From: Cloacibacterium normanense
GTDB taxonomy: Bacteria; Bacteroidota; Bacteroidia; Flavobacteriales; Weeksellaceae
Length of the DNA stretch: 64,000 nt
NCBI RefSeq assembly: GCF_003860565.1
Contig: NZ_CP034157.1
Span: 2,480,001 to 2,544,000, forward strand
Direction of reading: 5' to 3'
Positions 23,763 to 32,133 of this stretch are shown here, in pieces (position 1 is the stretch's first letter; each line of letters begins with the position of its first letter). The position numbers were made by a program, and so were the translations under genes. The notes under the pieces were generated by a model, which was given only the letters and a program-made list of their open reading frames with translations, was not told the origin of the DNA and did not search any database.

Positions 23763-24101
23763 TTGGAAATTGCAAAAATCATAACGCATTATTTTTTACA
23801 CTTGATATTTCCAGTGTTTATAGCGCTTGTTTTCTTTAGAGAAAATTGGAAAAAGGCTTATTTCATTATGTTGGCTACCATGTTGGTAGATGTAGATCAT
23901 GTTTTAGCTACGCCAATTTTCCAAGAGGGAAGAAGCAGCATTGGTTTTCATCCTTTGCATACTTATCCTATGATTTTTTTATACTTTTTAGGCGTTTTAT
24001 TTCTGCGAGGAAACTACAGAATCATAGCAATAGGATTGCTATTTCACATGTTTACAGATTTTCAGGATTTCTATTTCTGGAGATGGTTAATGAAATTATA
24101 G
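23763..24101 (+). CDS. Small membrane protein, DUF6122-like
   Basis: A 112-residue protein with about four hydrophobic helices and conserved acidic/His residues between them (MLVDVDHVLATPIFQ ~40-54, GFHPLHTYPM ~61-70, LFHMFTDFQDF ~93-103). The pattern resembles DUF6122 and membrane metal-dependent hydrolases of the YdjM type, but no activity is proven. The start is TTG, 4 nt after the alkD-like stop, so it is likely cotranscribed. Its end overlaps the convergent globin gene by 6 nt. Confidence 0.78.
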   Translation: MEIAKIITHYFLHLIFPVFIALVFFRENWKKAYFIMLATMLVDVDHVLATPIFQEGRSSIGFHPLHTYPMIFLYFLGVLFLRGNYRIIAIGLLFHMFTDFQDFYFWRWLMKL

Positions 24102-24482
24102 TTTTCTCAATTTGGTATCCATTTCCATTTTATAAGCCATTAAACTGGCAATATTTTCGGCTTTAGATTTGGCAGATTCTGCGATTTCTCCAGAGAATAA
24201 TTGGTCTACAGTAGATTTCCAAAGACTTAACCACGTGTCAAAATGATGTTTTTCCATTGCCATTTTTTCATTAATCGGGAAATGAGCTCCCATAGGATTT
24301 CCGTTAAATTTCACATCAGCAAATAACAAAGCTTGCCAGAAAATATACATTTTGGGCAAATGTTTTTCCCAATTTACTTGGGCGATTTCTTCAAAGAAAA
24401 ACCCGATTTCTGATTCTCGAACGCTTTCGTAAAAAGTATTAACGAGTAGTTGTATATCTTGAGTAGTGGTAATGTCTTTCAT
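24096..24482 (-). CDS. Group III truncated haemoglobin
   Basis: A 128-residue globin. The 2-on-2 fold is indicated by FFFEEIAQVNWEKHLPKMYIFW (~residues 28-49), a PMGAHFPI segment, and the proximal His in EKHHFDTWLSLW (79 or 80). Group III globins lack the Gly-Gly motifs of groups I/II, as here, and bind O2, NO or sulfide. The physiological ligand is unknown. A TATTTTTG box lies only 4 nt upstream of the ATG, so the mRNA may be leaderless if that box is used. Confidence 0.9.
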   Translation of the reverse strand: MKDITTTQDIQLLVNTFYESVRESEIGFFFEEIAQVNWEKHLPKMYIFWQALLFADVKFNGNPMGAHFPINEKMAMEKHHFDTWLSLWKSTVDQLFSGEIAESAKSKAENIASLMAYKMEMDTKLRKL

Positions 24483-24486
24483 TTTA

Positions 24487-24494
24487 CAAAAATA
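24487..24494 (-). promoter_or_regulatory. Possible -7 box of the globin gene, very close to its ATG
   Basis: The minus strand reads TATTTTTG, which matches TAnnTTTG and ends 4 nt before the ATG. This sequence is frequent by chance in AT-rich DNA, so support is weak. Confidence 0.35.
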
Positions 24495-24538
24495 GAGGTT
24501 TAAAACATCAAAAATTTATGATTTCAGTCAATTAGTTA

Positions 24539-24546
24539 TAATTTTG
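24539..24546 (+). promoter_or_regulatory. -7 box of the YkgJ-like gene promoter
   Basis: TAATTTTG matches TAnnTTTG, 16 nt upstream of the ATG at 24563. Confidence 0.5.
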
Positions 24547-24562
24547 CATCATTAATTATAAG

Positions 24563-25051
24563 ATGGATTTAGAATTTTATAAAAATCAAGCTTTACAAAA
24601 GCAGAAAGAGCACAAAAAGTTTTTAGAAAATCTCAAGAAAAAACCGCCGAAAAATTTGGATTATGTGGTTCAAGAAGTACATGATGAGGTTTTCGATGAG
24701 GTTGATTGTTTGTCTTGCGCCAATTGTTGTAAAACTACAGGACCATTGTATACCGAAAAAGACATCGAGAGAATTGCTAAGCATTTGAGAATGAAACCAG
24801 CAGATTTTGAAGCAAAATTTCTGAGAATTGACGAAGATAATGATAAAATTTTGCAAAATTTACCTTGTTTTTTTCTGAATGAAGATAACACGTGTTCTAT
24901 CTACGAAGTAAGACCAAAAGCTTGCCGAGAATATCCTCATACGGATAGAAAAAAGATTTATCAAATCAATAATCTCATGTTGAAAAACACTGTGATTTGT
25001 CCCGCTGCATTTACCTTTGTAGAGAAAATGATGAAGAATCTTAGCAAATAA
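24563..25051 (+). CDS. YkgJ-family cysteine-cluster protein
   Basis: A 162-residue cytoplasmic protein of the CxxCxxCC family. Its motif is CLSCANCCKTTGP (~residues 51-63), with further Cys in LPCFFLNEDNTCSIYEVRPKACREYP (~94-120) and CPAAF near the end. The cysteines probably bind zinc or an Fe-S cluster. The family is widespread and its function is not settled. A bidirectional terminator at 25053-25079 separates it from gdhA. Confidence 0.9.
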   Translation: MDLEFYKNQALQKQKEHKKFLENLKKKPPKNLDYVVQEVHDEVFDEVDCLSCANCCKTTGPLYTEKDIERIAKHLRMKPADFEAKFLRIDEDNDKILQNLPCFFLNEDNTCSIYEVRPKACREYPHTDRKKIYQINNLMLKNTVICPAAFTFVEKMMKNLSK

Positions 25052-25052
25052 A

Positions 25053-25079
25053 AAAGTCTCGAATAAAATCCGAGACTTT
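25053..25079. terminator. Bidirectional terminator between the YkgJ-like gene and gdhA
   Basis: A 9-bp perfect stem, AAAGTCTCG (25053-25061) with CGAGACTTT (25071-25079). The longer T-run is on the minus side, after gdhA. Confidence 0.8.
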
Positions 25080-25122
25080 CTACCGTTTTACGGGTCTTTA
25101 TTTTGAAAAAATCATCAATTAT

Positions 25123-26481
25123 TTAGACTACACCTTGTGCAAGCATTGCTTCAGCTACTTTTACGAAACCAGCAATATTAGCACCTTTTACATAGTTTAC
25201 GTATCCATCTTCTTCTTTACCGTATTTTCTACAAGCATTGTGAATACCAATCATAATTTCTTTTAGTCTAGCGTCTACTTCTTCAGAACTCCAGTTTAAT
25301 CTAATTGAGTTTTGTGTCATTTCTAGACCAGAAGTTGCTACACCACCAGCGTTAGAAGCTTTTCCTGGGCTGAATAATACTTTATTATCTAAGAAATAGT
25401 TGATAGCATCTAAAGTAGAAGGCATGTTTGCCGCTTCTACTACACATCTACAACCGTTTTCGACTAAATTTTTAGCATCTTCTAGGTGAAGTTCGTTTTG
25501 TGTAGCAGCAGGAATCGCTACGTCACATTTTACTTCCCAAGGTCTCTTACCAGCATGGAATTCTGCAGTTGGGAATTTCTTAACATAATCTTCAGCTCTG
25601 TTGTTTCCAGAAGCTCTTAATTCTAATAAGAAATCTATTTTTTCGCCAGTAATACCGTCTTTATCATAAACATAACCGTCAGGGCCAGAAATAGTTACTG
25701 CTTTTCCGCCTAATTCTTCTATTTTTTTGATAACTCCCCAAGCTACGTTACCGAAACCTGAAACGGTTACGATTTTATCTTTGAAATCTTCGCCATTTGT
25801 TTTTAGCATTTGTTCACCAAAATATACTACACCATAACCTGTAGCTTCTGGTCTGATTAATGAACCACCATATGCTAAACCTTTACCAGTAAGAACTCCG
25901 GTAAACTCATTTTTAATTCTCTTGTATTGACCGAAAAGGTAACCAATTTCTCTAGCACCTACTCCGATATCTCCTGCAGGAACGTCTGTTTCTGGACCGA
26001 TGTGTTTACACATTTCCGTCATGAAAGATTGGCAAAAACGCATAATTTCGTTGTTTGATTTTCCTGTTGGGTCAAAATCAGAACCCCCTTTTCCACCACC
26101 CATTGGTAGAGTAGTTAATGAGTTCTTGAAAACTTGTTCGAATGCTAAAAATTTAAGCACGGATAAGTTTACTGTAGGATGGAATCTAATTCCTCCTTTA
26201 TATGGTCCGATTGCAGAATTCATCTGAATTCTGAAACCTCTATTTACCTGAATTTCACCTTTATCATCTACCCAAGGAACTCTGAAAATGATTACTCTTT
26301 CAGGTTCAGCCATTCTCTCTAGAAGCTTCATTCCTCTATACTCTTCTTTGGTAGCAATAAAAGGAATAACTGTAACCGCTACTTCTTTTACCGCCTGTAA
26401 AAATTCTGGCTCATTTGGGTTTTTTGCTTCAATTTTCGCAACGAACTCTTGTATTTTTTGTTCGATAGTGTTTTGTTCCAT
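25123..26481 (-). CDS. gdhA: NADP-specific glutamate dehydrogenase
   Basis: A 452-residue hexameric glutamate dehydrogenase that aminates 2-oxoglutarate to glutamate, a main route of ammonia assimilation. The active-site block LPMGGGKGGSDFDPTGKS (~residues 122-139) with its catalytic Lys, the DIGVGAREIGYLFG motif (~165-178) and the nucleotide-binding VSGFGNVAWG (~239-248) are present. Length and the N-terminal ~60-residue extension match the NADP-dependent class. It has a complete promoter at 26504-26533. Identification is firm. Confidence 0.95.
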   Translation of the reverse strand: MEQNTIEQKIQEFVAKIEAKNPNEPEFLQAVKEVAVTVIPFIATKEEYRGMKLLERMAEPERVIIFRVPWVDDKGEIQVNRGFRIQMNSAIGPYKGGIRFHPTVNLSVLKFLAFEQVFKNSLTTLPMGGGKGGSDFDPTGKSNNEIMRFCQSFMTEMCKHIGPETDVPAGDIGVGAREIGYLFGQYKRIKNEFTGVLTGKGLAYGGSLIRPEATGYGVVYFGEQMLKTNGEDFKDKIVTVSGFGNVAWGVIKKIEELGGKAVTISGPDGYVYDKDGITGEKIDFLLELRASGNNRAEDYVKKFPTAEFHAGKRPWEVKCDVAIPAATQNELHLEDAKNLVENGCRCVVEAANMPSTLDAINYFLDNKVLFSPGKASNAGGVATSGLEMTQNSIRLNWSSEEVDARLKEIMIGIHNACRKYGKEEDGYVNYVKGANIAGFVKVAEAMLAQGVV

Positions 26482-26503
26482 AGATGTTATGAATTATTAA
26501 AGA

Positions 26504-26533
26504 CAAATTTAATTTTTTTTTCTATTCTCACAA
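26504..26533 (-). promoter_or_regulatory. gdhA promoter
   Basis: On the minus strand TTG (26531-26533), 19 nt, then TAAATTTG (26504-26511) fits the Bacteroidetes promoter consensus, with the ATG 22 nt downstream of the -7 box. Confidence 0.7.
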
Positions 26534-26666
26534 GATTTATTTTGACTTTAATGAAAATTATATAAATTATGTTAAAAATTTTATTAAATTCATAATTATA
26601 ATGTTTCTGTTAAGGAAAACATGATGTTATGTGAAAAATAATGAAATATTAAAAAATTGTGAATTT

Positions 26667-27776
26667 TTAAATTATAGAATATTGCTTTCCGGAAAGTGCT
26701 TTAATGTATCCTTTTAACTCAAAATCAAGCAAAATGGGCAATAATTTATAAGGTGGAATGTCTAGTTTTTCGCTCAAGTCGTCTAACGAAATTTGAGGTT
26801 GAGAAGCAATCGTGTCATAAATCGGTTGCAAGTCTTTGCTCAGTTTAATTTCTCTCGCTGCAAAAAGGCTTCCTATCTTTTCTTTTTCCTTTCCTAGTTG
26901 AAGTTCATCTAATATCTCTTCAAAATTTTGTAAAATTCTGGCTTTGTTCTGTGCGATGAGTAAATTACAACCTTGGCTGTACTTATCATTGATTTTTCCT
27001 GGCAAGGCAAAAACTTCTCTGTTGTAATCATTGGCATAACTTACGGTACTCATAGAACCGCCGCCAAAAGCAGTTTCTACCACAATGGTAACTGGAGAAA
27101 ATCCTGCTACGATTCTATTTCTTTGCAGAAAATGTTCTCTGTCTGGTTTATCACTAGAATTAAATTCTGTAAGCAAAGCGCCATCTTGGTCTAAAATTTC
27201 TGCAGCTAATTTTTTATGCTGAGAAGGATAAATAAGATGCAAGCCATGAGCTAAAACTCCTGCTGTTTTCAGTTGGTTTTTCAAGGCTTCTGTATGAGCG
27301 CAACCATCTGTTCCGAGTGCTAAACCGCTTACAATGAGCACTTTTTTATTTTTTAAAATTTCTAGAAATTCTTCAATGAAATGTTTGCCATAACTCGTCA
27401 TGTTTCTGGTTCCTACGATGGAAATGGGAGTTAAACTTTCGTCTAAACTTCCTTTTTGGTAAAGAATTGCAGGAGCGTCATCACAATTAGAAAGTAATTT
27501 TGGCAATTCTTTTAAATGGCAAAGATTAATTTTAATGTTATTTTTTTCACAGAAGTCAATTTCCTTTTCTGCGAATTTCAAATAAGTTTCGTTGCCGATT
27601 TCTTTCGTAATTTTGGAGCCAATTCCCGGAATTTCTTTGAGCAATTTCTTAGAAAGATGCCAAGTTTCTTTGGCAGAACCTGTAATTTCTACCAATCTCA
27701 TAAAATTTACATCGCCAATAAGCGGAGTAGCGCGTAACGCTATGGAATATAGATGTTCTTCATGTAACATTCTCAA
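26667..27776 (-). CDS. dprA: DNA-processing protein DprA
   Basis: A 369-residue protein that loads RecA onto incoming single-stranded DNA in natural transformation. After an N-terminal helical domain (~1-75), the Rossmann-like domain carries ISIVGTRNMTSYGKHFIEEF (~116-135), GLALGTDGCAHTEAL (~151-165) and TEFNSSDKPDREHFLQRNRI (~197-216). A C-terminal winged-helix domain (~300-369) is present, as in the longer DprA form. It is 3 kb from comM, another transformation gene. The next gene on the strand is a rhomboid, whose start is separate. Confidence 0.94.
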   Translation of the reverse strand: MRMLHEEHLYSIALRATPLIGDVNFMRLVEITGSAKETWHLSKKLLKEIPGIGSKITKEIGNETYLKFAEKEIDFCEKNNIKINLCHLKELPKLLSNCDDAPAILYQKGSLDESLTPISIVGTRNMTSYGKHFIEEFLEILKNKKVLIVSGLALGTDGCAHTEALKNQLKTAGVLAHGLHLIYPSQHKKLAAEILDQDGALLTEFNSSDKPDREHFLQRNRIVAGFSPVTIVVETAFGGGSMSTVSYANDYNREVFALPGKINDKYSQGCNLLIAQNKARILQNFEEILDELQLGKEKEKIGSLFAAREIKLSKDLQPIYDTIASQPQISLDDLSEKLDIPPYKLLPILLDFELKGYIKALSGKQYSII

Positions 27777-27794
27777 AAATAAGAAAAAATCGCT

Positions 27795-28565
27795 TTACTT
27801 TTTTCTGATTTCGTCTAAATGTTCCCAGATTTCTTCTTTCTTTTTCTGTGGCATTTCTAGAAAATGTTCAGGATGACCTTCGATATATTCTTGCCAAAGT
27901 TTATCGTCTTTTTCGCTGTAATAATTCGGGAATTCCCAAATGAATTTTTTCTTTTTTTCTTGATGTTTTTTTCTAAAAATTAGCGCCAAAGAAAGGCCAA
28001 CTACCGCTCCAGAAAGGTGAGCTTGCCAAGAAATTCGGCTCGGTTCGTCTAATCGATAGAATAATTCTTCCGGAAAAATTCCCCAGATTAAACTTCCGTA
28101 ATACAAGGCGACTAAAAGAGAAACAGTAAGTAGTTTTTTGTCTTTTCTGAAAATTCCGCTGAAGAATAAGAAAAATGCTAGCATGTAAACAATTCCACTT
28201 GCTCCGATGATGCAGGTATAAGTAGCTTCTTGTCCGAAAAAATTCATAGGTGGAAGTAACCAAACTACGAGTCCCGTAACAATCCATCCGTAAAAAAATA
28301 CAGGATTGGCCAATTTAGGATAAAACTGATAAAGCAAGAACAGCAATGCTGCAATCGGTACAGAATTACTGGCGATATGTTCTAAATTTCCGTGTAAAAG
28401 CGGAGAAAATATTACGCCTTTTAATCCTTCAGGAACTAGAGGAATGAGGGAACCTTCGCAGTTTTCTACAAAACCGATGTGTTGTAAAAATAAACCTAAC
28501 CACATGGCAGAGAGCATGAAGAGAGGAATTAAAAGCGCTTTGATGTGGATGGTGTTTTTCAGCAT
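27795..28565 (-). CDS. Rhomboid-family intramembrane serine protease
   Basis: About 256 residues from the ATG at 28565; the longer reading frame uses a TTG that lacks support. Six or so membrane helices are seen. Catalytic features are the Ser in IGASGIVYM and the His in SWQAHLSGAVVG, with the HGNLEHIASN block before them. Rhomboids cleave membrane-spanning substrates; none is predictable here. The C-terminal ~60 residues are charged and cytoplasmic (KKHQEKKKKFIWEF and onward). It is 18 nt upstream of dprA and probably cotranscribed. Confidence 0.9.
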   Translation of the reverse strand: MLKNTIHIKALLIPLFMLSAMWLGLFLQHIGFVENCEGSLIPLVPEGLKGVIFSPLLHGNLEHIASNSVPIAALLFLLYQFYPKLANPVFFYGWIVTGLVVWLLPPMNFFGQEATYTCIIGASGIVYMLAFFLFFSGIFRKDKKLLTVSLLVALYYGSLIWGIFPEELFYRLDEPSRISWQAHLSGAVVGLSLALIFRKKHQEKKKKFIWEFPNYYSEKDDKLWQEYIEGHPEHFLEMPQKKKEEIWEHLDEIRKK

Positions 28566-28699
28566 AAATAAAATGTGACTAAATAAATGCCAAGACAATT
28601 TTATGGAAAAATTGACTATAAATCCCCGATTTTTTTAAAAATTATAGACAAAAAGTAAGATTTTTTCGTTTTCAAGACTTCCATTCGTTTTACAAATTG

Positions 28700-28707
28700 T
28701 ATTTTTG
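28700..28707 (+). promoter_or_regulatory. -7 box of the DUF3078 gene promoter
   Basis: TATTTTTG matches TAnnTTTG, 17 nt upstream of the ATG at 28725. Confidence 0.45.
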
Positions 28708-28724
28708 AACTGGTTTTTTAAATT

Positions 28725-29837
28725 TTGAAAATGAAGAAGTTGTTAATTTTTGTGTTCGGTTGTCTATCTGTAAATATGTATTACTCCCAAATTGAGAGTA
28801 AAAGAATTCTAGATTCAATTAGCGCAGAAAACTGGAAAAAAAACATTCCTAATTTAGATTCTTTGGCAGAGATTAATCTACAAAAAATAGATGTAAAGCA
28901 CAAAGACACCATTATTCTAAAAACCGATAAAATTACTGCGGAACTCGGCACAGAGCTTCCTATTACACCGTTTCAATTGATTAAAACCAAAGAAGAAAAA
29001 GTTTGGTATTTCTATGGTCAAAACAATATGGTTTTTAATCAGGCGAGTTTCAGCAACTGGAATTCTGGGGGAAATAATAACATAGGGATTTTAGGGAAAA
29101 TCAACTATAATTTGAGTTTTAAAAAGCGCAAACATTATTTAGAAAATAATTTCCAATTAGGATATGGAATTGTAGCAGCAAGCGGACAAACCACCAGAAA
29201 AACAGAAGATTTCATCAATATCATGGCGAATTATGGTTATGATTTAGGAAGGAATTATTATTTGTCTTCAGGTTTGCAGTTTATCTCTCAGTTTGCGCCG
29301 GGTTATAATTATGTAAAAACGCCAAGTCCGAATTTTGATGACAGAATTTCTAAATTTTTAGCACCAGCATATATTAATACGGGTATCGGTATCTCTTATA
29401 ATCCTAATGAAAATTTCCAAGTCATTTTTAGACCGATTAATGGTAAGTTTACCATCGTGGCTGATAAACATTTGCAAAAAGTAGGTTTTTACGGTTTAGA
29501 AAAAGATGGTCAAAGCCTCAGAAAAGAGTTGGGAGCCATGGTGAATATTTTGTACAGACAAAAAATTTATAAAGACATTAATTTGGTAAATCAGTTTAAT
29601 TTCTTTGCGAATTATTTATATCATACAGAACGAGTGGATTTTTCTTACAACGGTCAATTGAACTTTAGAGTTAATAAATTGATTTCTGCTAATGTAAGTG
29701 CAGATTTATTGTACGATCACGATCAAATTAAGAGAATGCAGTTTAAGCAAACTTTAGGTATAGGTTTTTCTTATAATTTAGGCGTAGAAAACCAAGATAG
29801 ACCGAAAGTTAAAAAAGTGGTAAAGCCGTTTTTATAA
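28725..29837 (+). CDS. DUF3078 outer-membrane-like protein
   Basis: A 370-residue protein with a signal peptide (~1-21). After a ~70-residue variable region it follows the DUF3078 pattern: WYFYGQNNMVFNQASFSNWNSGG (~residues 101-123), then alternating amphipathic strands (NYNLSFKKRKHYLENNFQLGYG, YYLSSGLQFISQFAPGY) typical of a beta-barrel. It probably sits in the outer membrane. Function is unknown. A strong terminator at 29865-29892 follows. Confidence 0.88.
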   Translation: MKMKKLLIFVFGCLSVNMYYSQIESKRILDSISAENWKKNIPNLDSLAEINLQKIDVKHKDTIILKTDKITAELGTELPITPFQLIKTKEEKVWYFYGQNNMVFNQASFSNWNSGGNNNIGILGKINYNLSFKKRKHYLENNFQLGYGIVAASGQTTRKTEDFINIMANYGYDLGRNYYLSSGLQFISQFAPGYNYVKTPSPNFDDRISKFLAPAYINTGIGISYNPNENFQVIFRPINGKFTIVADKHLQKVGFYGLEKDGQSLRKELGAMVNILYRQKIYKDINLVNQFNFFANYLYHTERVDFSYNGQLNFRVNKLISANVSADLLYDHDQIKRMQFKQTLGIGFSYNLGVENQDRPKVKKVVKPFL

Positions 29838-29864
29838 TGAAATTTAAATAATTTAGAAAAATAT

Positions 29865-29892
29865 AATCCACCAAATTATTGGTGGATTTTTT
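29865..29892 (+). terminator. Terminator after the DUF3078 gene
   Basis: The arms AATCCACCAA (29865-29874) and TTGGTGGATT (29879-29888) form a perfect 10-bp stem, followed by T residues. Confidence 0.85.
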
Positions 29893-29912
29893 ATTTTAAG
29901 TAGGAATATTTG

Positions 29913-30371
29913 TTAATTCATCATTGCAGCAGCTCCCGCTCCAATAAGTCCAATGAAAATCATAATGGCATAAAAAGAAAGCAGAATGATGGTCAAAATC
30001 CCCATAAATTTATAATGAGATTTTAAAAATTCAAATGCATCTCTAATAGCGTTATTGTCATTGTTTTCAATTGCTTTTTTAGTATTTTCTGAAAATTGAT
30101 ACAAGTAAGAAATTGGGAAATAGTATAAAACAGCAAATGCCAAATAAAGAAGCATCATAAATATTTTTCCACCAAAAGGAAAATCTCCATTAGACATTAA
30201 TGATGACGGAGCAAAAAGCATTACTAATGAACCCAAAACCATTAATCCAATTCCTACGAAACCTAAAATGGCTAAAAACTTAGTCCATTTTGCCGTTTCT
30301 TTTAAAAATTCTTTCGAACGCCAATCGATTACTAAATTTTCGCCGTTCTCTACATGTAAATTGTCTTCCAT
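29913..30371 (-). CDS. DUF5362-like membrane protein
   Basis: A 152-residue protein with four predicted helices: ~33-54, ~67-88, and two at ~117-150 of which the last ends in the Gly/Ala-rich FIGLIGAGAAAM. It starts with an acidic cytoplasmic segment. It resembles DUF5362, a Bacteroidota membrane family of unknown function. It lies 21 nt downstream of comM and is probably in the same transcript. Confidence 0.75.
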   Translation of the reverse strand: MEDNLHVENGENLVIDWRSKEFLKETAKWTKFLAILGFVGIGLMVLGSLVMLFAPSSLMSNGDFPFGGKIFMMLLYLAFAVLYYFPISYLYQFSENTKKAIENNDNNAIRDAFEFLKSHYKFMGILTIILLSFYAIMIFIGLIGAGAAAMMN

Positions 30372-30392
30372 AAATTATAATAGTTTAAAAAA

Positions 30393-31928
30393 TTAAGCAT
30401 TCCAAAATTCTCTATCCAGACTTCTGTATTGTATGGCTTCAGAAATATGATGAGAAAGAATATGTTCTGATTGTTCTAAATCAGCAATCGTTCTAGAAAC
30501 CTTCAAAATCCTGTCATAAGCTCTCGCCGAAAGATTTAGTTTTTCCATTGCGTTTTTGATGAGGTTTTTAGAATCTTCATTCAGTTCGCAGTATTTTTCT
30601 AATTCTTTAGGGCCGATTTGAGCATTGTAACTGATGTCTAAATCTTGGTAGCGCACATTTTGCATTTCTCTGGCTTTCAAAACACGCTCTCTTATTGCAA
30701 TACTGCTTTCGCCTTTTCTTCTGTCTGAAAGTTGCTCGAATTCTACTTTTTGAACTTCTATATGAATATCAATTCTATCCAATAAAGGTCCAGAAAGTTT
30801 GTTCATGTAGCGTTGCATTTCAAATTGAGAAGAAGTATTATTAGGATCATCTGGGAAATAACCACTTGGACTTGGATTCATACTCGCCACGAGCATAAAA
30901 CTCGCAGGATAATTCACCGAAAATCTCGCTCTGGAAATCGTTACTTCTCGGTCTTCCAACGGTTGACGCATTACTTCCAGAACTGTTCTTTTAAATTCTG
31001 GCATTTCATCCAGAAATAAAACGCCATTATGTGCCAAAGAAATTTCGCCAGGTTGAGGATAACTTCCGCCACCAACTAAAGCTACATCAGAAATGGTGTG
31101 ATGCGGACTTCTAAAAGGCCTAACTGTCATCAAAGAATTATTAGCGCCCATTTTTCCTGCCACAGAATGAATTTTGGTAGTTTCCAAAGCTTCTTTCATG
31201 GTTAAAGGTGGCAGAATACTCGGAACGCGTTTAGCGAGCATGGTTTTTCCACTTCCAGGAGGACCGATGAGAATAATGTTATGACCACCAGCTGCGGCAA
31301 CTTCCATCGCACGTTTTGCCGTTTCTTGACCTTTCACTTCAGAAAAATCAAAAGGAAAATGGTCTATTTTTTCTTGAAATTCTTTTCGGGTGTCAAATTC
31401 TGTTCTTTCCAGCGGAATATCTTCGTTAAAGAAATCAATAACTTGTTTAATGTTTTCTACGCCGTACACTTCCAGATTATTGACTATTGCAGCTTCTCTT
31501 ACGTTTTGTTTGGGTAAAATAATGCCTTTGAAACCTTCTTCTCTGGCTTTTATCGCAATGGGTAGAACGCCTTTTATCGGTTGCAAACCTCCGTCAAGGG
31601 AAAGTTCGCCCATGATGATGTATTTTTCTAGATTTTCGGCTTTTATTAAATCTGAAGCTGCCAAAATCCCAATGGCAATGCTTAAATCATAGGCAGAACC
31701 TTCTTTGCGCAAATCTGCAGGAGCCATGTTGATGGTGATTTTCTTCCCCGGAATTTTGTAGCCTACATTTTTGAGTGCTGCATTAATTCTATAGCTGCTT
31801 TCTTTAATGGCATTATCTGGTAAGCCTACAAGATGATAGCCTACTCCGCCTGTATCTACATTAACTTCTATAGTGATGGTTTGCGCCGAAACGCCATGAA
31901 TAGCGCTCCCGAAAATCTTTACTAGCAT
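30393..31928 (-). CDS. comM: YifB/ComM family AAA+ ATPase (Mg-chelatase-like)
   Basis: A 511-residue ATPase. In ComM it acts as a hexameric DNA helicase that promotes branch migration during natural transformation. The N-terminal ~170 residues are the ChlI-like/Lon-type domain (MLVKIFGSAIHGVSAQTI, then GVGYHLVGLPD). The AAA+ core has Walker A GPPGSGKTMLAKR (~222-234) and Walker B GVLFLDEMPEF (~302-312), with a sensor-1 ASMNPSP and an arginine-containing C-terminal domain ending in QYRSLDREFW. Length and motifs are standard. dprA is nearby. Confidence 0.93.
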   Translation of the reverse strand: MLVKIFGSAIHGVSAQTITIEVNVDTGGVGYHLVGLPDNAIKESSYRINAALKNVGYKIPGKKITINMAPADLRKEGSAYDLSIAIGILAASDLIKAENLEKYIIMGELSLDGGLQPIKGVLPIAIKAREEGFKGIILPKQNVREAAIVNNLEVYGVENIKQVIDFFNEDIPLERTEFDTRKEFQEKIDHFPFDFSEVKGQETAKRAMEVAAAGGHNIILIGPPGSGKTMLAKRVPSILPPLTMKEALETTKIHSVAGKMGANNSLMTVRPFRSPHHTISDVALVGGGSYPQPGEISLAHNGVLFLDEMPEFKRTVLEVMRQPLEDREVTISRARFSVNYPASFMLVASMNPSPSGYFPDDPNNTSSQFEMQRYMNKLSGPLLDRIDIHIEVQKVEFEQLSDRRKGESSIAIRERVLKAREMQNVRYQDLDISYNAQIGPKELEKYCELNEDSKNLIKNAMEKLNLSARAYDRILKVSRTIADLEQSEHILSHHISEAIQYRSLDREFWNA

Positions 31929-31982
31929 TTTGGTTATTAGTTTTTTATAAAAGTAAAAGTAAGGATTTTTTTGAAATGAAAA

Positions 31983-32005
31983 AACCTCAATTTTTGGTTG
32001 AGGTT
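31983..32005 (-). terminator. Terminator after the lipoprotein gene
   Basis: AACCTCAA (31983-31990) pairs with TTGAGGTT (31998-32005); the minus strand continues with a T-run. Confidence 0.75.
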
Positions 32006-32016
32006 TTGGTTTTTTT

Positions 32017-32033
32017 GCGGATTACAAATCCGC
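32017..32033. repeat. Small REP-like hairpin
   Basis: GCGGAT (32017-32022) pairs with ATCCGC (32028-32033), followed by GAGATCG. The sequence around it carries no credible ORF and looks like the remnant of a dispersed element. Confidence 0.5.
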
Positions 32034-32133
32034 GAGATCGCGTTCAATGATTGAATATGTGCAACGTATTGATCATAAATGGAATATAAGCTAAATTTTG
32101 TACTAAACACCACATTGTGCCAATACAATTTTT

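Noticed and set aside
26482-26666. Possible riboswitch in the gdhA leader
   Set aside because: The stretch is simple AT-rich sequence with a normal promoter and no folded core or known motif.
31937-32128. 63-codon open frame between comM and the lipoprotein gene
   Set aside because: It overlaps a terminator and a REP-like hairpin, with no family resemblance.
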